Positions 1-9,777 of a DNA stretch of 64,000 nt are shown here, in pieces. Both the position numbers and the translations under genes were made by a program. The stretch is from Sporosarcina sp. ACRSM (lineage in GTDB: Bacteria; Bacillota; Bacilli; Bacillales_A; Planococcaceae): NCBI RefSeq assembly GCF_022346545.1, contig NZ_JAKRNU010000007.1:1-64000 (forward strand), given 5' to 3'. The notes under the pieces are model-generated. The model did not search any database. It was not told the origin of the DNA and worked only from the letters and a program-made list of their open reading frames with translations. Within the stretch, counting starts at the first letter, position 1. Every line of letters starts with the position of its first letter.

Positions 1-68
1 CGCTCGACTTGCATGTATTAGGCACGCCGCCAGCGTTCGTCCTGAGCCAGGATCAAACTCTCCATAAA
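1..68 (-). rRNA. 16S ribosomal RNA, 5' end (partial)
   Basis: The reverse strand reads the universal 16S 5' segment, including AGAGTTTGATCCTGGCTCAG followed by a Firmicute-type continuation. The mature 5' end lies near position 68. The rest of the gene runs off the left edge. The two promoters further right on the same strand show that this is the start of an rRNA operon. Confidence 0.97.
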
Positions 69-227
69 AGAAGAAAATGAATAGCTCATTTCTTGCTGAC
101 TTTGAATCCGAAGATTCGTTTATGTTTGTGTCCCCAACAGAGTTGGTTCAACAAACTATATTTGTTAACGTTTTGCTGTTCAGTTTTCAAGGTTCATATC
201 TCGCCACTTTTCGACAGCGACCTTTAC

Positions 228-257
228 ATCTTATCAAATCTCATCGTCGCTTGTCAA
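228..257 (-). promoter_or_regulatory. rRNA operon promoter P2 (proximal)
   Basis: On the minus strand TTGACA (252-257) is followed after 18 bp by TAAGAT (228-233). The leader between this promoter and the 16S gene (69-227) contains ACCTTGAAAACTGAACAG, a motif typical of Bacillus rRNA leaders and spacers. No protein gene is seen in 69-424. Confidence 0.75.
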
Positions 258-313
258 CAACTTTTCTAAAAAGTTTTTCGTCGTTTCCGCTTATCGGAAA
301 TGCGACGCTTTCT

Positions 314-342
314 ATATTAACATCTCTTCCAGAACGAGTCAA
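314..342 (-). promoter_or_regulatory. rRNA operon promoter P1 (distal)
   Basis: On the minus strand TTGACT (337-342) and TAATAT (314-319) are separated by exactly 17 bp. Tandem strong sigma-A promoters are the usual arrangement before Bacillus rRNA operons. Confidence 0.8.
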
Positions 343-424
343 CAACTTTTTGAAACTTCTTTTTCAACGTTGTTTCTCGCTCCCGGAGGACATGTACTAA
401 TATACAACATAACGATTTAAGAAA

Positions 425-1327
425 TCAAGCCTTTTTCGAAAAAAACTTCTCTTTTATTTTTCTTTCATCTACTACAAACAAGACAATCCCTGCTATGACA
501 ATGATTCCGCCGATAATTTGTGGTGCGATCAATGTTTCATTAAACACATAATACGCCATGACAGCAGCTCCAACAGGCTCAAACAAGATGGCAATTGAAA
601 TGACATTCGTGCTCACCCACTTAAGAGCCCAGTTAAACAACGTATGGCCAAGCAGATTCGGAATCAATGCAAGCATCAAAAACCAAAACCAGTCAGACCC
701 GGAATAAGGACCGAACGACTCCCCTTTAATAAGGACATAAAAAAACAATGTCACTGTGCTTATTGAATACACGACAAACGTATAAGTAATAAGAGAGATT
801 CTTTTTCGGACGTCTTGACCGAATAAAAGATAGATTGTGATCAGTGCGCATCCTGCCAAAGCTAACATATCTCCATAAAAGGCGCTGCCACTCAACTGAA
901 AATCTCCCCAGCTTATAATGACGCTTCCCGCTATGGCAATGACACCTGATAATAACGTTTTAAATGAAATTTTTTCTTTAAAGAAGAAATAAGTACCCAC
1001 GAAAGCGAAAATCGGCTGTAGTGTAACGAGCACAGTGGAACTTGCGACTGAAGTGTAGTTTAGGGATTCAAACCATAGAATGAAATGAAACGCTAAGAAT
1101 ATCCCAGCGATCGTAGAAAATATCCAATCTTTTTTGCCAAGGGTAAAAATTTCTCCTCTGTATTTAATGAGGAATATCGGTAGCATAAGCAGAACCGAAA
1201 ACAACATCCGATAAAATGCGATGACTCCTGGATCGGCCGTGGCAAGTTTCACAAAAATTGCAGACAGGGCTACGGATATGACACCAATGATAATTGGTAT
1301 ATAGGGATGAATTGCGGGCTTTTCCAT
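425..1327 (-). CDS. EamA/DMT-family transporter
   Basis: The 300-residue product is a ten-helix inner-membrane carrier of the drug/metabolite transporter superfamily, made of two EamA repeats of about 140 residues each. It has a characteristic late segment ILFEPVGAAVMAYYVF and a short basic C-terminus. The reading frame stays open upstream for 48 more codons, but those codons lie in a dispersed repeat (1347-1520). The start is therefore placed at MEKPAIHPY, just downstream of a weak GAAAGTGAAG site. The substrate cannot be inferred. It reads toward the rRNA operon and has no operon partner. Confidence 0.85.
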   Translation of the reverse strand: MEKPAIHPYIPIIIGVISVALSAIFVKLATADPGVIAFYRMLFSVLLMLPIFLIKYRGEIFTLGKKDWIFSTIAGIFLAFHFILWFESLNYTSVASSTVLVTLQPIFAFVGTYFFFKEKISFKTLLSGVIAIAGSVIISWGDFQLSGSAFYGDMLALAGCALITIYLLFGQDVRKRISLITYTFVVYSISTVTLFFYVLIKGESFGPYSGSDWFWFLMLALIPNLLGHTLFNWALKWVSTNVISIAILFEPVGAAVMAYYVFNETLIAPQIIGGIIVIAGIVLFVVDERKIKEKFFSKKA

Positions 1328-1346
1328 TTCAGACACTTCACTTTCA

Positions 1347-1520
1347 ATAAATTGCACCCGGATTTTGAATTGAGCAAAGCTCAAGTCATTCCTTTCAAAA
1401 CCCGTGACATCCTTTGTTCGTTCAGCGAGCGTTTGAACACGCACTGAACAGGGAAACAAAACCACATTCATCTCACTATCTATAGAGGTGGGAGTCCTCT
1501 GCTGTATGAAGACAAATAAG
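1347..1520 (+). repeat. Modular dispersed repeat, copy A (5'-truncated)
   Basis: It lacks the first ATTACGCC hairpin but keeps the GGATTTTGAA...TTTCAAAACCC stem, the GTTCAGCG...TGAAC hairpin and the CTATAGAGGTGGGAGTC terminal module. The last two match copies C and E closely. It overlaps the apparent N-terminal extension of the EamA gene. Confidence 0.7.
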
Positions 1521-1573
1521 GTTACAATTTCCTTTTTAGGTTATAGGAATAGTAAATAGTATAACATGGTTGA

Positions 1574-1932
1574 ATCAATTACGCCTCGGCGTAATTGCGT
1601 CCAGATTTTGAATTAAGCAAAGCTCAATTAACTCCTTTCAAAATCTGTGACATCCGCGGGAGGCTTGGACCAACAGAACATTGGTCACTCAGGCGTTGCC
1701 AATCAAACAGCGAAGGGTTTGATTTGCCCTATTTCTGCGTTTTTTGCAGAAATTAAGGCATTTTCATTCAGGACGCGGCGACCTTAGCCTGAGTTCCTCT
1801 AATCAGCAGGGAGTTTGGACTCCCTCTAATTGTAATGATTCTGGCATTCATCCCGCCACTTATGGAAACGGGTGACTTCTGTAGCTGACGCTTCGCTTTC
1901 AGTACAAAAAGATTTGCTGAATCAAGTTAAAA
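1574..1932 (+). repeat. Modular dispersed repeat, copy B (long form)
   Basis: It begins ATCAATTACGCCTCGG and continues through the CAGATTTTGAA/TTCAAAATCTG stem and GTGACATCCGC. It then has a TTTCTGC...GCAGAAA hairpin, AATCAGCAGGGAGTTT, a CATTCATCCCGCCACTTATGG block and the tail CTGAATCAAGTTAAAA. The order of modules matches copy D, with extra inserts. It fills the gap before the mgtC-type gene. Confidence 0.75.
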
Positions 1933-1964
1933 AGAACATGATGACAGACAAAGGGGGAATAATG

Positions 1965-2687
1965 ATGGTATGGATTTTAAATGAAGCGATGTATCCCGAA
2001 GTCCTTATTAAAATCATGCTCGCTTTAATATTAAGTTTAGTGATCGGTGTAGAGAGGGAAATGAAGAAGAAACCGATCGGGTTAAAAACGAGTGCAGTTA
2101 TTGCCACTTTTAGTTGTTTACTGACAATTATCTCGATCGAGGCAGCTTATCTTGTACCGGCACGTGATGATATCAATGTCACAATGGACCCTTTACGTCT
2201 TGCTGCACAAATCGTGAGCGGCATTGGTTTCCTTGGAGCCGGAGCCATCTTAAGGAGGGATAACGATAATATCACTGGCCTAACGACAGCGGCCATGATT
2301 TGGGGTGCGGCTAGTATCGGGATCGCTGTCGGTGCAGGTTTCTATATTGAAGCTGCTTTTGCCGTGCTCAGTGTCATGTTCGTCATCGAAGTCATCGCAC
2401 CCGCGCTTGGAAAGTTCGGTCCGAAAAGACTCCGGACCAAAGACGCAGCCTTCCTGTTCATTTTATCGGACAAATCAAAAATCGAGGCTCTCATTGATCA
2501 TTTAAAATCTGAAGGAATGGTCATTGAAAATTTACGTATTCGGCAACTAGGAATGGATGATAAGCCGTCAAAACATGAATTGGATTTCCGGCTTTCCGCG
2601 CTTCCTAAAAAGAAGACATCCCAATTATATGTAGAGTTATCCACACTCCCCTACATCGAATCAGTTGAAATCGAAATATTCCCATGA
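1965..2687 (+). CDS. MgtC/SapB family inner-membrane protein
   Basis: The 240-residue protein has an N-terminal MgtC/SapB membrane domain (about residues 5-140) carrying the signature SGIGFLGAGAILRR and GLTTAAMIWGAA. A cytoplasmic alpha/beta C-terminal domain of about 85 residues follows. Family members affect magnesium homeostasis or virulence, often through the F-type ATPase, but most Gram-positive homologues are uncharacterised. AAGGGGG at 1951-1957 favours the ATG at 1965, though 1962 is possible. Thirty upstream codons in frame come from the repeat and were excluded. A CDF transporter follows after 12 bp, so the two are probably co-transcribed. Confidence 0.88.
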   Translation: MVWILNEAMYPEVLIKIMLALILSLVIGVEREMKKKPIGLKTSAVIATFSCLLTIISIEAAYLVPARDDINVTMDPLRLAAQIVSGIGFLGAGAILRRDNDNITGLTTAAMIWGAASIGIAVGAGFYIEAAFAVLSVMFVIEVIAPALGKFGPKRLRTKDAAFLFILSDKSKIEALIDHLKSEGMVIENLRIRQLGMDDKPSKHELDFRLSALPKKKTSQLYVELSTLPYIESVEIEIFP

Positions 2688-2699
2688 TGGAGGATTCAG

Positions 2700-3701
2700 A
2701 TGAAAGACATGCTCAAACTTTTAAAAGAAGGGAATAAGCCTTCCCTTCTCGCGGCTATCGTGAATACTGTAATCGCTGTTTTGAAGGCGATTGCTTTTTT
2801 CTTTACTGGTAACGTCGCCATGTTTGCCGAAATGATGCACTCATTCGGAGACGCCGCCAATCAATTTTTTGTGTTTATCGGCTCGGCTTTGTCCAAAAAA
2901 GCACCAACACCGAAATTTCCGAATGGCTTTGGCCGGGTTGTCAATTTAGTTTGTCTCGGCGCTGTCATCGTCGTCGGCATCATGTCTTACGAAGCCGTCA
3001 AAGGCGGACTCCATCATATTTTAAACCCGGTGGAGTCAAGCGGATTTCTGATTAACTTATCCGTTCTTGGGATTAGTATCATTCTTGAATTTTCCGTTCT
3101 TTATAAAGCTGGGAAAGAAGTTTTACACGAAGCAGGGATTCAAAAAGGGGGCTTAGCACCACTCACTAGTAGCTTTGCTCATCTGAATAAGGCAAAGCCG
3201 CCGACTAAACTGGTCTTTATGGAAGATTTCGTCGCGACAACTGGTGGGCTTCTCGCGTTTATCGCAGTCTTATTAGCGCATTTTTTCGATTTGCTCATTG
3301 CAGAAGGGATAGCATCAGTGTTAATTGGGCTTATGATGTTTTATGTTGTCGGGAAAGTATTTCTTGAAAATGCCCGTGGTGCTATCGGTGAGACCGATGA
3401 AGAAATGCTGCAACATATTGCTCTTCTCATCGCGGAAGACCCTGACGTAAAAGATATCCAAAAAGTGGAAGTTATTAAGGAAGGAGAATTTCTGCACGTT
3501 GAAATTGTCGCAGAAGTGGACGCGTCACTAACGGTAGCTTATGTGGATGATATCCGCGATCGTCTTATGGACTTGGTACTCAATCAAAAAGGCGTGCGGG
3601 ATGTTGTGATTTCATTTGATGAAGATGATGGCATCAAAACATGGCGAAAAGCCAACCCTCCTCGGACTGATCAGCAAGTCACAGCAAAACTGCCTGAATA
3701 A
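2700..3701 (+). CDS. Cation diffusion facilitator (CDF) transporter
   Basis: The 333-residue protein has the CDF fold: about six helices in the first 220 residues and a cytoplasmic dimerisation domain of about 80 residues. MMHSFGDAANQ supplies the first metal-site His47 and Asp51, and MEDFVATTGG the second Asp. The C-terminal segment DIQKVEVIKEGEFLHVEI is the ferredoxin-like domain. Such carriers exchange Zn2+, Mn2+, Fe2+ or similar ions for protons. The long insert at about residues 145-170 fits the subfamily close to YdfM/MMT1. An AGGA site sits just before the ATG. Paired with an MgtC protein it suggests divalent-metal handling, but the ion is not deducible. Confidence 0.87.
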   Translation: MKDMLKLLKEGNKPSLLAAIVNTVIAVLKAIAFFFTGNVAMFAEMMHSFGDAANQFFVFIGSALSKKAPTPKFPNGFGRVVNLVCLGAVIVVGIMSYEAVKGGLHHILNPVESSGFLINLSVLGISIILEFSVLYKAGKEVLHEAGIQKGGLAPLTSSFAHLNKAKPPTKLVFMEDFVATTGGLLAFIAVLLAHFFDLLIAEGIASVLIGLMMFYVVGKVFLENARGAIGETDEEMLQHIALLIAEDPDVKDIQKVEVIKEGEFLHVEIVAEVDASLTVAYVDDIRDRLMDLVLNQKGVRDVVISFDEDDGIKTWRKANPPRTDQQVTAKLPE

Positions 3702-3721
3702 GCGTTGCACAATTCAACAAA

Positions 3722-3765
3722 AAACGTCACGTTAGGAGTTATCCATTCGTGACGTTTCGTCATTT
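3722..3765 (+). terminator. Rho-independent terminator after CDF gene
   Basis: AAACGTCACG (3722-3731) pairs with CGTGACGTTT (3748-3757), and a T-rich tail follows. It ends the mgtC-CDF transcript. Confidence 0.75.
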
Positions 3766-3960
3766 TTATCTTCATTCAGCAGAAGACTCCCACCTCCATC
3801 GGTGGCGGGATGAATGCGTTTTGGTTTACTGTTCAGCAGGTGTTCAAACACCCGCTGAACGAAGATAAAGCCTCCGGCGGATGTCACAGATTTTGAAAGG
3901 AGTCAATTGCGCAAGCGCAATTCAAAATCTGGACGCAATCACGCCGAGGCGTGATTGATT
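3766..3960 (-). repeat. Modular dispersed repeat, copy C
   Basis: Read on the minus strand it carries ATCACGCC...GGCGTGAT, the CAGATTTTGAA...TTCAAAATCTG stem, GTGACATCCGCCGGAGGC, the GTTCAGCGGGTGTTTGAAC hairpin and the GGAGGTGGGAGTCTTCTGC end. Its first bases contribute to the stop codon of the alcohol dehydrogenase gene. Confidence 0.8.
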
Positions 3961-5122
3961 ACAAGGAGGCTTTCAGGATGGACAGGACGTCTGCTTTGTC
4001 GAGTTTTACAAATTGACCAAGCGCTCCATTTGCAGTTGCTTTTTCAGCCATCAATTCCAGTTTTGAACCGTCAATTTTATAGTCCGCTAACGTTTCCGGT
4101 GCCCCAAGCGCTGTCCAGAAAGCTCTTAAAGCGTCAATTCCTTCATATGCTATCGTTTCCGGTGTTTTTCCTTCCGGATGCACACCAAAGACTTTGACCG
4201 CAAGTCTTGCGAACCGTTCAGGATTCACTTTGACGTTATGGCGCATCCAATGTGGGAATAAAATAGCTAGGCCGCCCGCATGGGGAATATCGTAGACCGC
4301 GGACAATGCATGTTCAATATCATGTGTCGCCCAATCGCCCTGATAGCCCATTTGAAGGAAATTATTCAATGCGATCGTTCCCGCAAACAGAATCGTCTCC
4401 CTCAACTCATAGTTTTCCAAGTCTTCTACAAGGTTAGGTCCGCTTTCCATAATCGCACGTAATACACCTTCACACATTTCATCTTGAACAGGTGTATTTT
4501 GCGCATTATTGAAATATTGTTCAAAGATATGGGACATCATATCGACAATCCCGTAAATGGTTTGGTCTTTCGGGACAGAAAGTGTATACGTCGGATCTAA
4601 GATGGAGAACTTCGGAAAGTTAAAAGAGCATCCCCAACCGTATTTTTCTTGTGTTTCTTCATTAGTAATGACGGACCCTGCATTCATTTCTGAACCGGTA
4701 GCAGCTAAAGTCAGTACGGTGCCCAATGGGAGAGCATCTTGTGGAGTCGCTTTTCTTATGACCAGATCCCAAGCATCACCATCATATTTTGCTGCTGTTA
4801 CAATCAATTTTGCACAATCGATAACCGATCCCCCTCCGACAGCAAGGACAAATTCGATGTCATGCTTTTGACAGATTGCAACCCCTTTACGTGCGGTGGA
4901 AACCCGCGGATTCGGTTCAACGCCGGAAAGTTCATGTACTTCCATATTGTTTGAATGCAATAGCTCCATCACTTCATCATAAAGGCCGTTGCGTTTAATA
5001 CTTCCGCCTCCGTAGACGACTAGCACTTTTTTTCCGTATTTCGTTATTTCTTGCGGTAAGCTTTGTAATTGTCCTTTACCGAAAATCAATTTAACCGGAT
5101 TCTGAAAGATAAAGTCGTTCAA
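3959..5122 (-). CDS. yugJ: Iron-containing alcohol dehydrogenase, YugJ-like
   Basis: This group III (iron-activated) NAD(P)H-dependent dehydrogenase probably reduces aldehydes such as butyraldehyde. The N-terminal dinucleotide domain has [12 protein letters not shown] and [12 protein letters not shown]. The C-terminal helical domain carries metal ligands in [11 protein letters not shown] and [18 protein letters not shown]. The start is taken as TTG because AAAGGAG lies 10 bp before it, while the ATG 21 bp upstream overlaps that site and has none of its own. This gives 387 residues, the size of B. subtilis YugJ. The gene stands alone between a repeat and a divergent small gene. Confidence 0.88.
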   Translation of the reverse strand: MNDFIFQNPVKLIFGKGQLQSLPQEITKYGKKVLVVYGGGSIKRNGLYDEVMELLHSNNMEVHELSGVEPNPRVSTARKGVAICQKHDIEFVLAVGGGSVIDCAKLIVTAAKYDGDAWDLVIRKATPQDALPLGTVLTLAATGSEMNAGSVITNEETQEKYGWGCSFNFPKFSILDPTYTLSVPKDQTIYGIVDMMSHIFEQYFNNAQNTPVQDEMCEGVLRAIMESGPNLVEDLENYELRETILFAGTIALNNFLQMGYQGDWATHDIEHALSAVYDIPHAGGLAILFPHWMRHNVKVNPERFARLAVKVFGVHPEGKTPETIAYEGIDALRAFWTALGAPETLADYKIDGSKLELMAEKATANGALGQFVKLDKADVLSILKASL

Positions 5123-5242
5123 GATAAATCCGCTCCTTTCCATTTAGTTAATTATCCAAAAAAAGAGGTGAGATTGCAAAAATAAGATAGCCCGTATGAA
5201 ACAAGTCTGCTTGGGCATAGTAAGCAAAGGAGGTGTTCACAA

Positions 5243-5479
5243 TTGGGAAATCTGCATAAATTAGCCCTCGCATTAACGATTATCGGCGCACTCAATTGGG
5301 GAGTCGCAGGAATCTTCCGTTTCGACGTTGTAGCACAATTGGCTGGTGGTGCAGCGGAACCACTTGCCCGATTTATTTATCTCATCATTGGGATTTCAGG
5401 TCTGTTTAATCTTGGACTGTTATTCGATCATTGGCGGGATCGAGACGATGTAAAAGTGACGACAGCGGAAGAAGCATAA
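5243..5479 (+). CDS. yuzA: DUF378 small membrane protein, YuzA-like
   Basis: The 78-residue protein has two predicted helices. The first carries the family signature TIIGALNWGVAGIF and the second is FIYLIIGISGLFNLGLL, with a charged tail. The start is TTG, set by a near-perfect AAAGGAGGTG at 5227-5236. The function of DUF378 proteins is unknown. It shares a bidirectional terminator with the convergent rocG gene. Confidence 0.85.
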   Translation: MGNLHKLALALTIIGALNWGVAGIFRFDVVAQLAGGAAEPLARFIYLIIGISGLFNLGLLFDHWRDRDDVKVTTAEEA

Positions 5480-5513
5480 AAGGCATTTCCCGAGTCGAAT
5501 CGGGAAATGCCTT
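5480..5513. terminator. Bidirectional terminator between yuzA and rocG
   Basis: A 14-bp perfect stem (AAGGCATTTCCCGA and its complement) with a 6-nt loop. It is T-rich on the plus side and serves the converging genes. Confidence 0.85.
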
Positions 5514-5524
5514 CTATTTTCAAC

Positions 5525-6769
5525 TTATGCCCATCCACGGAAACGGGACGCTTCTGCAGTTTTACGTACCCCGATCATATACGCCGCAAGACGCATATCG
5601 ATATTTCGTGTAGATGCTGTTGTATATACATTTTCAAATGCTTCAACCATTTTAGCCGTCATTTTTTCACGAACTTCTTCTTCGGACCAGTAATAGCCCA
5701 TATTGTTTTGAACCCACTCGAAGTAAGAAACCGTTACACCGCCCGCGCTTGCAAGAACGTCTGGTACGAGCAAGATACCGCGCTCTGTAAGGATTCGAGT
5801 TCCTTCAGCAGTTGTCGGTCCGTTTGCCGCTTCCACAACGATTTTCGCGTTAATATTATGCGCATTTTTCTCAGTGATTTGGTTTGCAATCGCTGCCGGT
5901 ACTAGAATATCACAATCGAGCTCTAGCAATTCCTGGTTTGTAATCGTATTATCAAACAATGTCGTCACAGTTCCAAAACTATCACGACGGTCCAATAGGT
6001 AATCGATGTCCAAACCGTTCGGATCATGAAGGGCTCCGTAAGCATCGGAAATACCAATTACTTTCGCGCCTGCATCATGCAAGAATTTCGATAGGAAGCT
6101 TCCAGCGTTTCCAAATCCTTGAATAACGATACGTGCACCTTTCATATCGATTCCACGGCGTTTTGCGGCTTCTTCAATAATGATGGTTACACCTTCCGCT
6201 GTCGCACGGTCACGTCCTTGGGATCCACCAAGCACGATCGGTTTCCCTGTGATGAAACCTGGGGAGTTGAATTCATCGATGCGGCTGTATTCATCCATCA
6301 TCCATGCCATAATTTGCGCATTCGTGAAAACGTCTGGAGCTGGGATATCTTTTGCAGGTCCCATTACTTGGCTAAGCGCTCGGACATAGCCACGGCTTAG
6401 GCGCTCAAGCTCACCCATAGACATTTCACGTGGATCACAGATGATCGCACCTTTACCACCGCCATATGGCAGATCAACAATTCCCGCTTTCAGTGTCATC
6501 CACATTGAAAGGGCCTTTACTTCTTCTGCTGTTACCTCTGGATGGAAACGGACTCCACCTTTTGTAGGTCCGACCGCATCATTATGCTGTCCACGGTAAC
6601 CCGTAAATACTTTCACTTTTCCATCGTCCATGCGGATAGGAATCCGTACTTCGACCATACGGAGAGGTTCTTTTAAAAGTTCGTACATTCCTTCATCATA
6701 GCCTAATTTGTCAAGTGCTTCTTTAATGACATCTTGTGTAGACGTAAATAGATTCAGGTTTTCAGTCAT
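5525..6769 (-). CDS. rocG: Glutamate dehydrogenase
   Basis: The 414-residue enzyme deaminates glutamate to 2-oxoglutarate with NAD+. The N-terminal domain has the substrate motif VGPTKGGVRFHP and the catalytic-lysine motif LPYGGGKG. The Rossmann domain has IVIQGFGNAGSF. Its place downstream of rocA and rocD on the same strand makes it the final step of ornithine/proline catabolism, so rocG is preferred over gudB. About 80 bp separate it from rocD, so it may have its own promoter or be read through. Nothing in the catalytic core looks damaged. Confidence 0.95.
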   Translation of the reverse strand: MTENLNLFTSTQDVIKEALDKLGYDEGMYELLKEPLRMVEVRIPIRMDDGKVKVFTGYRGQHNDAVGPTKGGVRFHPEVTAEEVKALSMWMTLKAGIVDLPYGGGKGAIICDPREMSMGELERLSRGYVRALSQVMGPAKDIPAPDVFTNAQIMAWMMDEYSRIDEFNSPGFITGKPIVLGGSQGRDRATAEGVTIIIEEAAKRRGIDMKGARIVIQGFGNAGSFLSKFLHDAGAKVIGISDAYGALHDPNGLDIDYLLDRRDSFGTVTTLFDNTITNQELLELDCDILVPAAIANQITEKNAHNINAKIVVEAANGPTTAEGTRILTERGILLVPDVLASAGGVTVSYFEWVQNNMGYYWSEEEVREKMTAKMVEAFENVYTTASTRNIDMRLAAYMIGVRKTAEASRFRGWA

Positions 6770-6849
6770 TTAATGGTTCGCCTCTTTGATTCATAATATT
6801 TACTTCGGACATATTGTAACATAATCGTCACTGTTTTGGGGAATATATA

Positions 6850-8043
6850 TCAATTCGCGAAAACTTTTTCGATTTTTTGGATTGCCCAGTCCAAATCTTC
6901 TTGCGTAATGATGAGAGGTGGAGCAAAACGGATGACTGTTTCATGTGTTTCTTTACAGAGCAATCCGAGCTCTTTCAATTTTTCACAATATGGACGTGCT
7001 GCTTCCGTCAGCTCGATTCCAATGAACAAACCGCGCCCTCTCACTTCTTTAATCGACGGATGTTCGATTTTCTTTAATGCTTCTGTGAAATAATTTCCGA
7101 GTTCAAGTGATTTTTTTGCAAGTTCTTCTTCTTCAAGCACTTCGAGCGATGCAATTGATACGGCACAAGCCATTGGATTTCCACCAAATGTCGAACCATG
7201 TGAACCTGGATTGAAAACGCCTAAAATTTCTTTATTTGCCACTACGCATGAAATCGGGAATACGCCGCCCCCTAGCGCTTTTCCAAGAATATACATATCT
7301 GGTTCAAACCCTTCCCATTCACAAGCAAACATTTTCCCCGTACGGCAAAGTCCTGCCTGGATCTCGTCTGCAATGAACAGCACATTATGCTTCTGACAAA
7401 GGTCATATGCCGCTTTCATGAAACCTGCCGGCGGAATAATGATCCCCGCTTCTCCTTGGATCGGTTCAATGAGGAATGCTGCCGTATTCGGCGTGATCGC
7501 CGCTTCCAACGCTTGGAGATCGCCGTATGGAATGAGGTTGATGCCCGGAAGCATCGGTCCAAATCCTCGTTTATATTCCGCTTCGGATGATAAAGAGACA
7601 GCCGTCATTGTACGGCCATGGAAGTTTCCTTCACAAGCGATGATTTCTGCTTGCCCTTCTGCTACGCCTTTTACATCATAAGCCCAACGGCGCGCCGCTT
7701 TGACAGCTGTTTCTACCGCTTCTGCACCTGTGTTCATCGGCAGCGCCATTTCTTTACCGGAGATTTCGCAGACTTTCTCATACCACGGGCCGAGTTGGTC
7801 GTTATGGAAAGCCCTTGAGGTAAGAGTCACTCGATCCGCCTGGTCTTTTAATGCTTGGATGATTTTCGGATGGCGGTGTCCTTGGTTGACCGCGGAATAT
7901 GCTGAGAGCATATCCATATATTGATTTCCCTCAGGATCCTTTACCCAAACACCTTCTGCTTCAGAGATGACGATTGGTAGTGGATGATAGTTATTTGCCC
8001 CGAATTTTTCTGTTTGAACAATCACTTTTTCTGATACTGACAT
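6850..8043 (-). CDS. rocD: Ornithine aminotransferase
   Basis: This 397-residue PLP class III aminotransferase moves the delta-amino group of ornithine to 2-oxoglutarate, giving glutamate semialdehyde. The cofactor lysine lies in ILGKALGGG, with the aspartate in [15 protein letters not shown]. The start ATSV-type N-terminus is full length. A small stem (8074-8096) lies between rocA and rocD without a T-run on the coding strand, so it may tune the mRNA rather than terminate it. Its product feeds RocA, encoded next door, after spontaneous cyclisation. Confidence 0.96.
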   Translation of the reverse strand: MSVSEKVIVQTEKFGANNYHPLPIVISEAEGVWVKDPEGNQYMDMLSAYSAVNQGHRHPKIIQALKDQADRVTLTSRAFHNDQLGPWYEKVCEISGKEMALPMNTGAEAVETAVKAARRWAYDVKGVAEGQAEIIACEGNFHGRTMTAVSLSSEAEYKRGFGPMLPGINLIPYGDLQALEAAITPNTAAFLIEPIQGEAGIIIPPAGFMKAAYDLCQKHNVLFIADEIQAGLCRTGKMFACEWEGFEPDMYILGKALGGGVFPISCVVANKEILGVFNPGSHGSTFGGNPMACAVSIASLEVLEEEELAKKSLELGNYFTEALKKIEHPSIKEVRGRGLFIGIELTEAARPYCEKLKELGLLCKETHETVIRFAPPLIITQEDLDWAIQKIEKVFAN

Positions 8044-8142
8044 CTATTCCATCCCCTTTGTTATGTAGTGGTCAGACCCACCCTCTGGATGGGTCTTATT
8101 TATTTTATTGGATCAAACCTAAGCGTGCATCCGCCGCTTTTC

Positions 8143-9687
8143 TTATAACATTTCTGATGTTGTCTTGCCTTGCATATGCAGTTGCAAGTAGTCTGGTCCG
8201 CCCGCTTTGGAGTCTGTCCCAGACATATTAAAGCCGCCGAATGGTTGATAACCGACGATGGCTCCTGTGCAACCACGGTTGAAGTACAGGTTGCCGACGT
8301 GGAAATCTTCGCGTGCCTGCTCGATATGAAAACGATTGTTTGAGATCACTGCACCTGTAAGGCCATAATCTGTGTTGTTCGCAATTTCAATCGCTTCAGT
8401 GAAGTCTTTGGCTTTCGTCAAGCCGACAACTGGTCCGAAGATTTCTTCTTGCATAACACGTGCATTCGGACCAAGATCAGCGATGACTGTCGGTGCCACG
8501 AAGTATCCTTTTGAACTATCGCCTGTTCCTCCCGCGATGAGGCGCCCTTCTTCTTTACCGATTTCGATATACCCCATGATTTTATCAAATGACGCTTGGT
8601 CGATTACCGGTCCTGCAAAGTTCTTTGGATCTGTTGGGTCGCCGTATGTCAATTCTTTTGTCAACTGTTCGACACGCGCTACGACTTGATCGTATACGTC
8701 TTCATGGATGACTGCACGGGAACAAGCCGAACATTTTTGCCCGCTGAAACCGAATGCCGATTTGACGATGGATTGTGCTGCAAGCTCAAGATCCGCTTCA
8801 CTATCCACAACGATCGTATCTTTTCCGCCCATTTCAGCGATGACGCGTTTCAACCAGATTTGCCCTTCATTGACGACTGCCGCCCGCTCATAAATACGCG
8901 TTCCGACTTCACGTGAGCCCGTGAAGGAGATGAAACGGGTTCTTGGATGATCGACTAGATAATCACCGATTTCGGAACCGGAACCAGGGATGTAGTTGAC
9001 AACCCCTGCAGGCATTCCTGCTTCTTCAAGCACTTCGATGAATTTATAAGCGACTACCGGCGTTGTGGATGCCGGCTTCAATAGCACTGTGTTTCCTGTT
9101 ACGAGTGCTGCTACAGTTGTTCCTGCCATAATGGCAAAGGCAAAGTTCCAAGGTGAAATCACGACTCCGACTCCAAGTGGAATATAGTCAAAACGGTTGA
9201 ATTCACCTGGACGGCTTTCCACAGGAATGCCATCTTTTAACTTCAGCATTTGGCGGCCATAATATTCCAAGAAATCGATTGCTTCAGCTGTATCCGCATC
9301 CGCTTCGTTCCATGGTTTCCCCGCTTCTTTAGTCAGAAGCGCTGAAAATTCGTGCTTGCGGCGTCGAATGATAGCTGCTGCTTTGAAAAGAACATCCGCA
9401 CGGAATTCAGGTTTCACCTTTCTCCACGTTTCAAATGTTTCGTCAGCAATTTCCATCGCTTTCGTCGCAAGGTCTCTGCTTGCTTTCGAAACGGCTCCGA
9501 TCACTTCTTCTTTATTCGCAGGGTTTGTGGAAACCAATTTCTCTTCCGTCATAATACGTTCTCCGCCAATAATAAGTGGATAGTCTTGCCCAAGATACCC
9601 TTCCACTGTTTTCAAAGCTTCCAAGAAAGCCTGTTTGTTCTCTTCTTGTGTAAAATCTGTGAATGGTTCATGTTTATACGGAATCAT
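8143..9687 (-). CDS. rocA: 1-pyrroline-5-carboxylate dehydrogenase
   Basis: The 514-residue NAD+-dependent aldehyde dehydrogenase oxidises pyrroline-5-carboxylate to glutamate. The catalytic cysteine is in [14 protein letters not shown], the general-base glutamate in AEMGGKD, and the NAD-binding stretch in [10 protein letters not shown]. The start [10 protein letters not shown] has AAAGGAGG at the right distance, and longer in-frame extensions into the regulatory gap were rejected. It is first in the rocA-rocD-rocG cluster and divergent from the rocR-type regulator. Confidence 0.96.
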   Translation of the reverse strand: MIPYKHEPFTDFTQEENKQAFLEALKTVEGYLGQDYPLIIGGERIMTEEKLVSTNPANKEEVIGAVSKASRDLATKAMEIADETFETWRKVKPEFRADVLFKAAAIIRRRKHEFSALLTKEAGKPWNEADADTAEAIDFLEYYGRQMLKLKDGIPVESRPGEFNRFDYIPLGVGVVISPWNFAFAIMAGTTVAALVTGNTVLLKPASTTPVVAYKFIEVLEEAGMPAGVVNYIPGSGSEIGDYLVDHPRTRFISFTGSREVGTRIYERAAVVNEGQIWLKRVIAEMGGKDTIVVDSEADLELAAQSIVKSAFGFSGQKCSACSRAVIHEDVYDQVVARVEQLTKELTYGDPTDPKNFAGPVIDQASFDKIMGYIEIGKEEGRLIAGGTGDSSKGYFVAPTVIADLGPNARVMQEEIFGPVVGLTKAKDFTEAIEIANNTDYGLTGAVISNNRFHIEQAREDFHVGNLYFNRGCTGAIVGYQPFGGFNMSGTDSKAGGPDYLQLHMQGKTTSEML

Positions 9688-9709
9688 GGTAATCCTCCTT
9701 TTTTCTTGC

Positions 9710-9724
9710 GCAAAAAATATTTGC
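9710..9724. promoter_or_regulatory. Candidate operator O1 (GCAA-N7-TTGC)
   Basis: The 15-bp dyad reads GCAAAAAATATTTGC. It overlaps the -35 element of the rocR promoter. Its centre is 44 bp, about four helical turns, from that of a second dyad of the same form, O2. Assignment to RocR is inference. Confidence 0.5.
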
Positions 9725-9750
9725 ATTAAGTCCTCATCTACACTTATAAT
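9721..9750 (+). promoter_or_regulatory. Putative sigma-A promoter of rocR
   Basis: TTGCAT (9721-9726), an 18-bp spacer and a consensus TATAAT (9745-9750), placed 74 bp before the chosen rocR start. O1 overlaps the -35 box. Confidence 0.6.
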
Positions 9751-9777
9751 AATGCAAGATATTATTGCTCTTTTCAA
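9749..9777 (-). promoter_or_regulatory. Putative sigma-A promoter of rocA
   Basis: On the minus strand TTGAAA (9772-9777), 17 bp, CATTAT (9749-9754). No sigma-54 type GG-N10-GC element was found in the gap. O2 falls between the -35 and -10 boxes. Confidence 0.5.
9754..9768. promoter_or_regulatory. Candidate operator O2 (GCAA-N7-TTGC)
   Basis: GCAAGATATTATTGC has the same half-sites and spacing as O1 and sits within the spacer of the rocA promoter. A protein bound to O1 and O2 would contact both divergent promoters. Confidence 0.45.

Noticed and set aside
77..400. Open frame of 107 codons on the plus strand
   Set aside because: It lies antisense to the rRNA leader and both rRNA promoters, with no ribosome site and no protein-like composition.
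1328..1471. 48-codon N-terminal extension of the EamA transporter gene
   Set aside because: The codons come from dispersed repeat copy A and do not resemble a transporter N-terminus.
8074..8096. Terminator between rocA and rocD
   Set aside because: The AGACCCA/TGGGTCT stem has its T-rich side on the non-coding strand only, so it should not stop the roc transcript.
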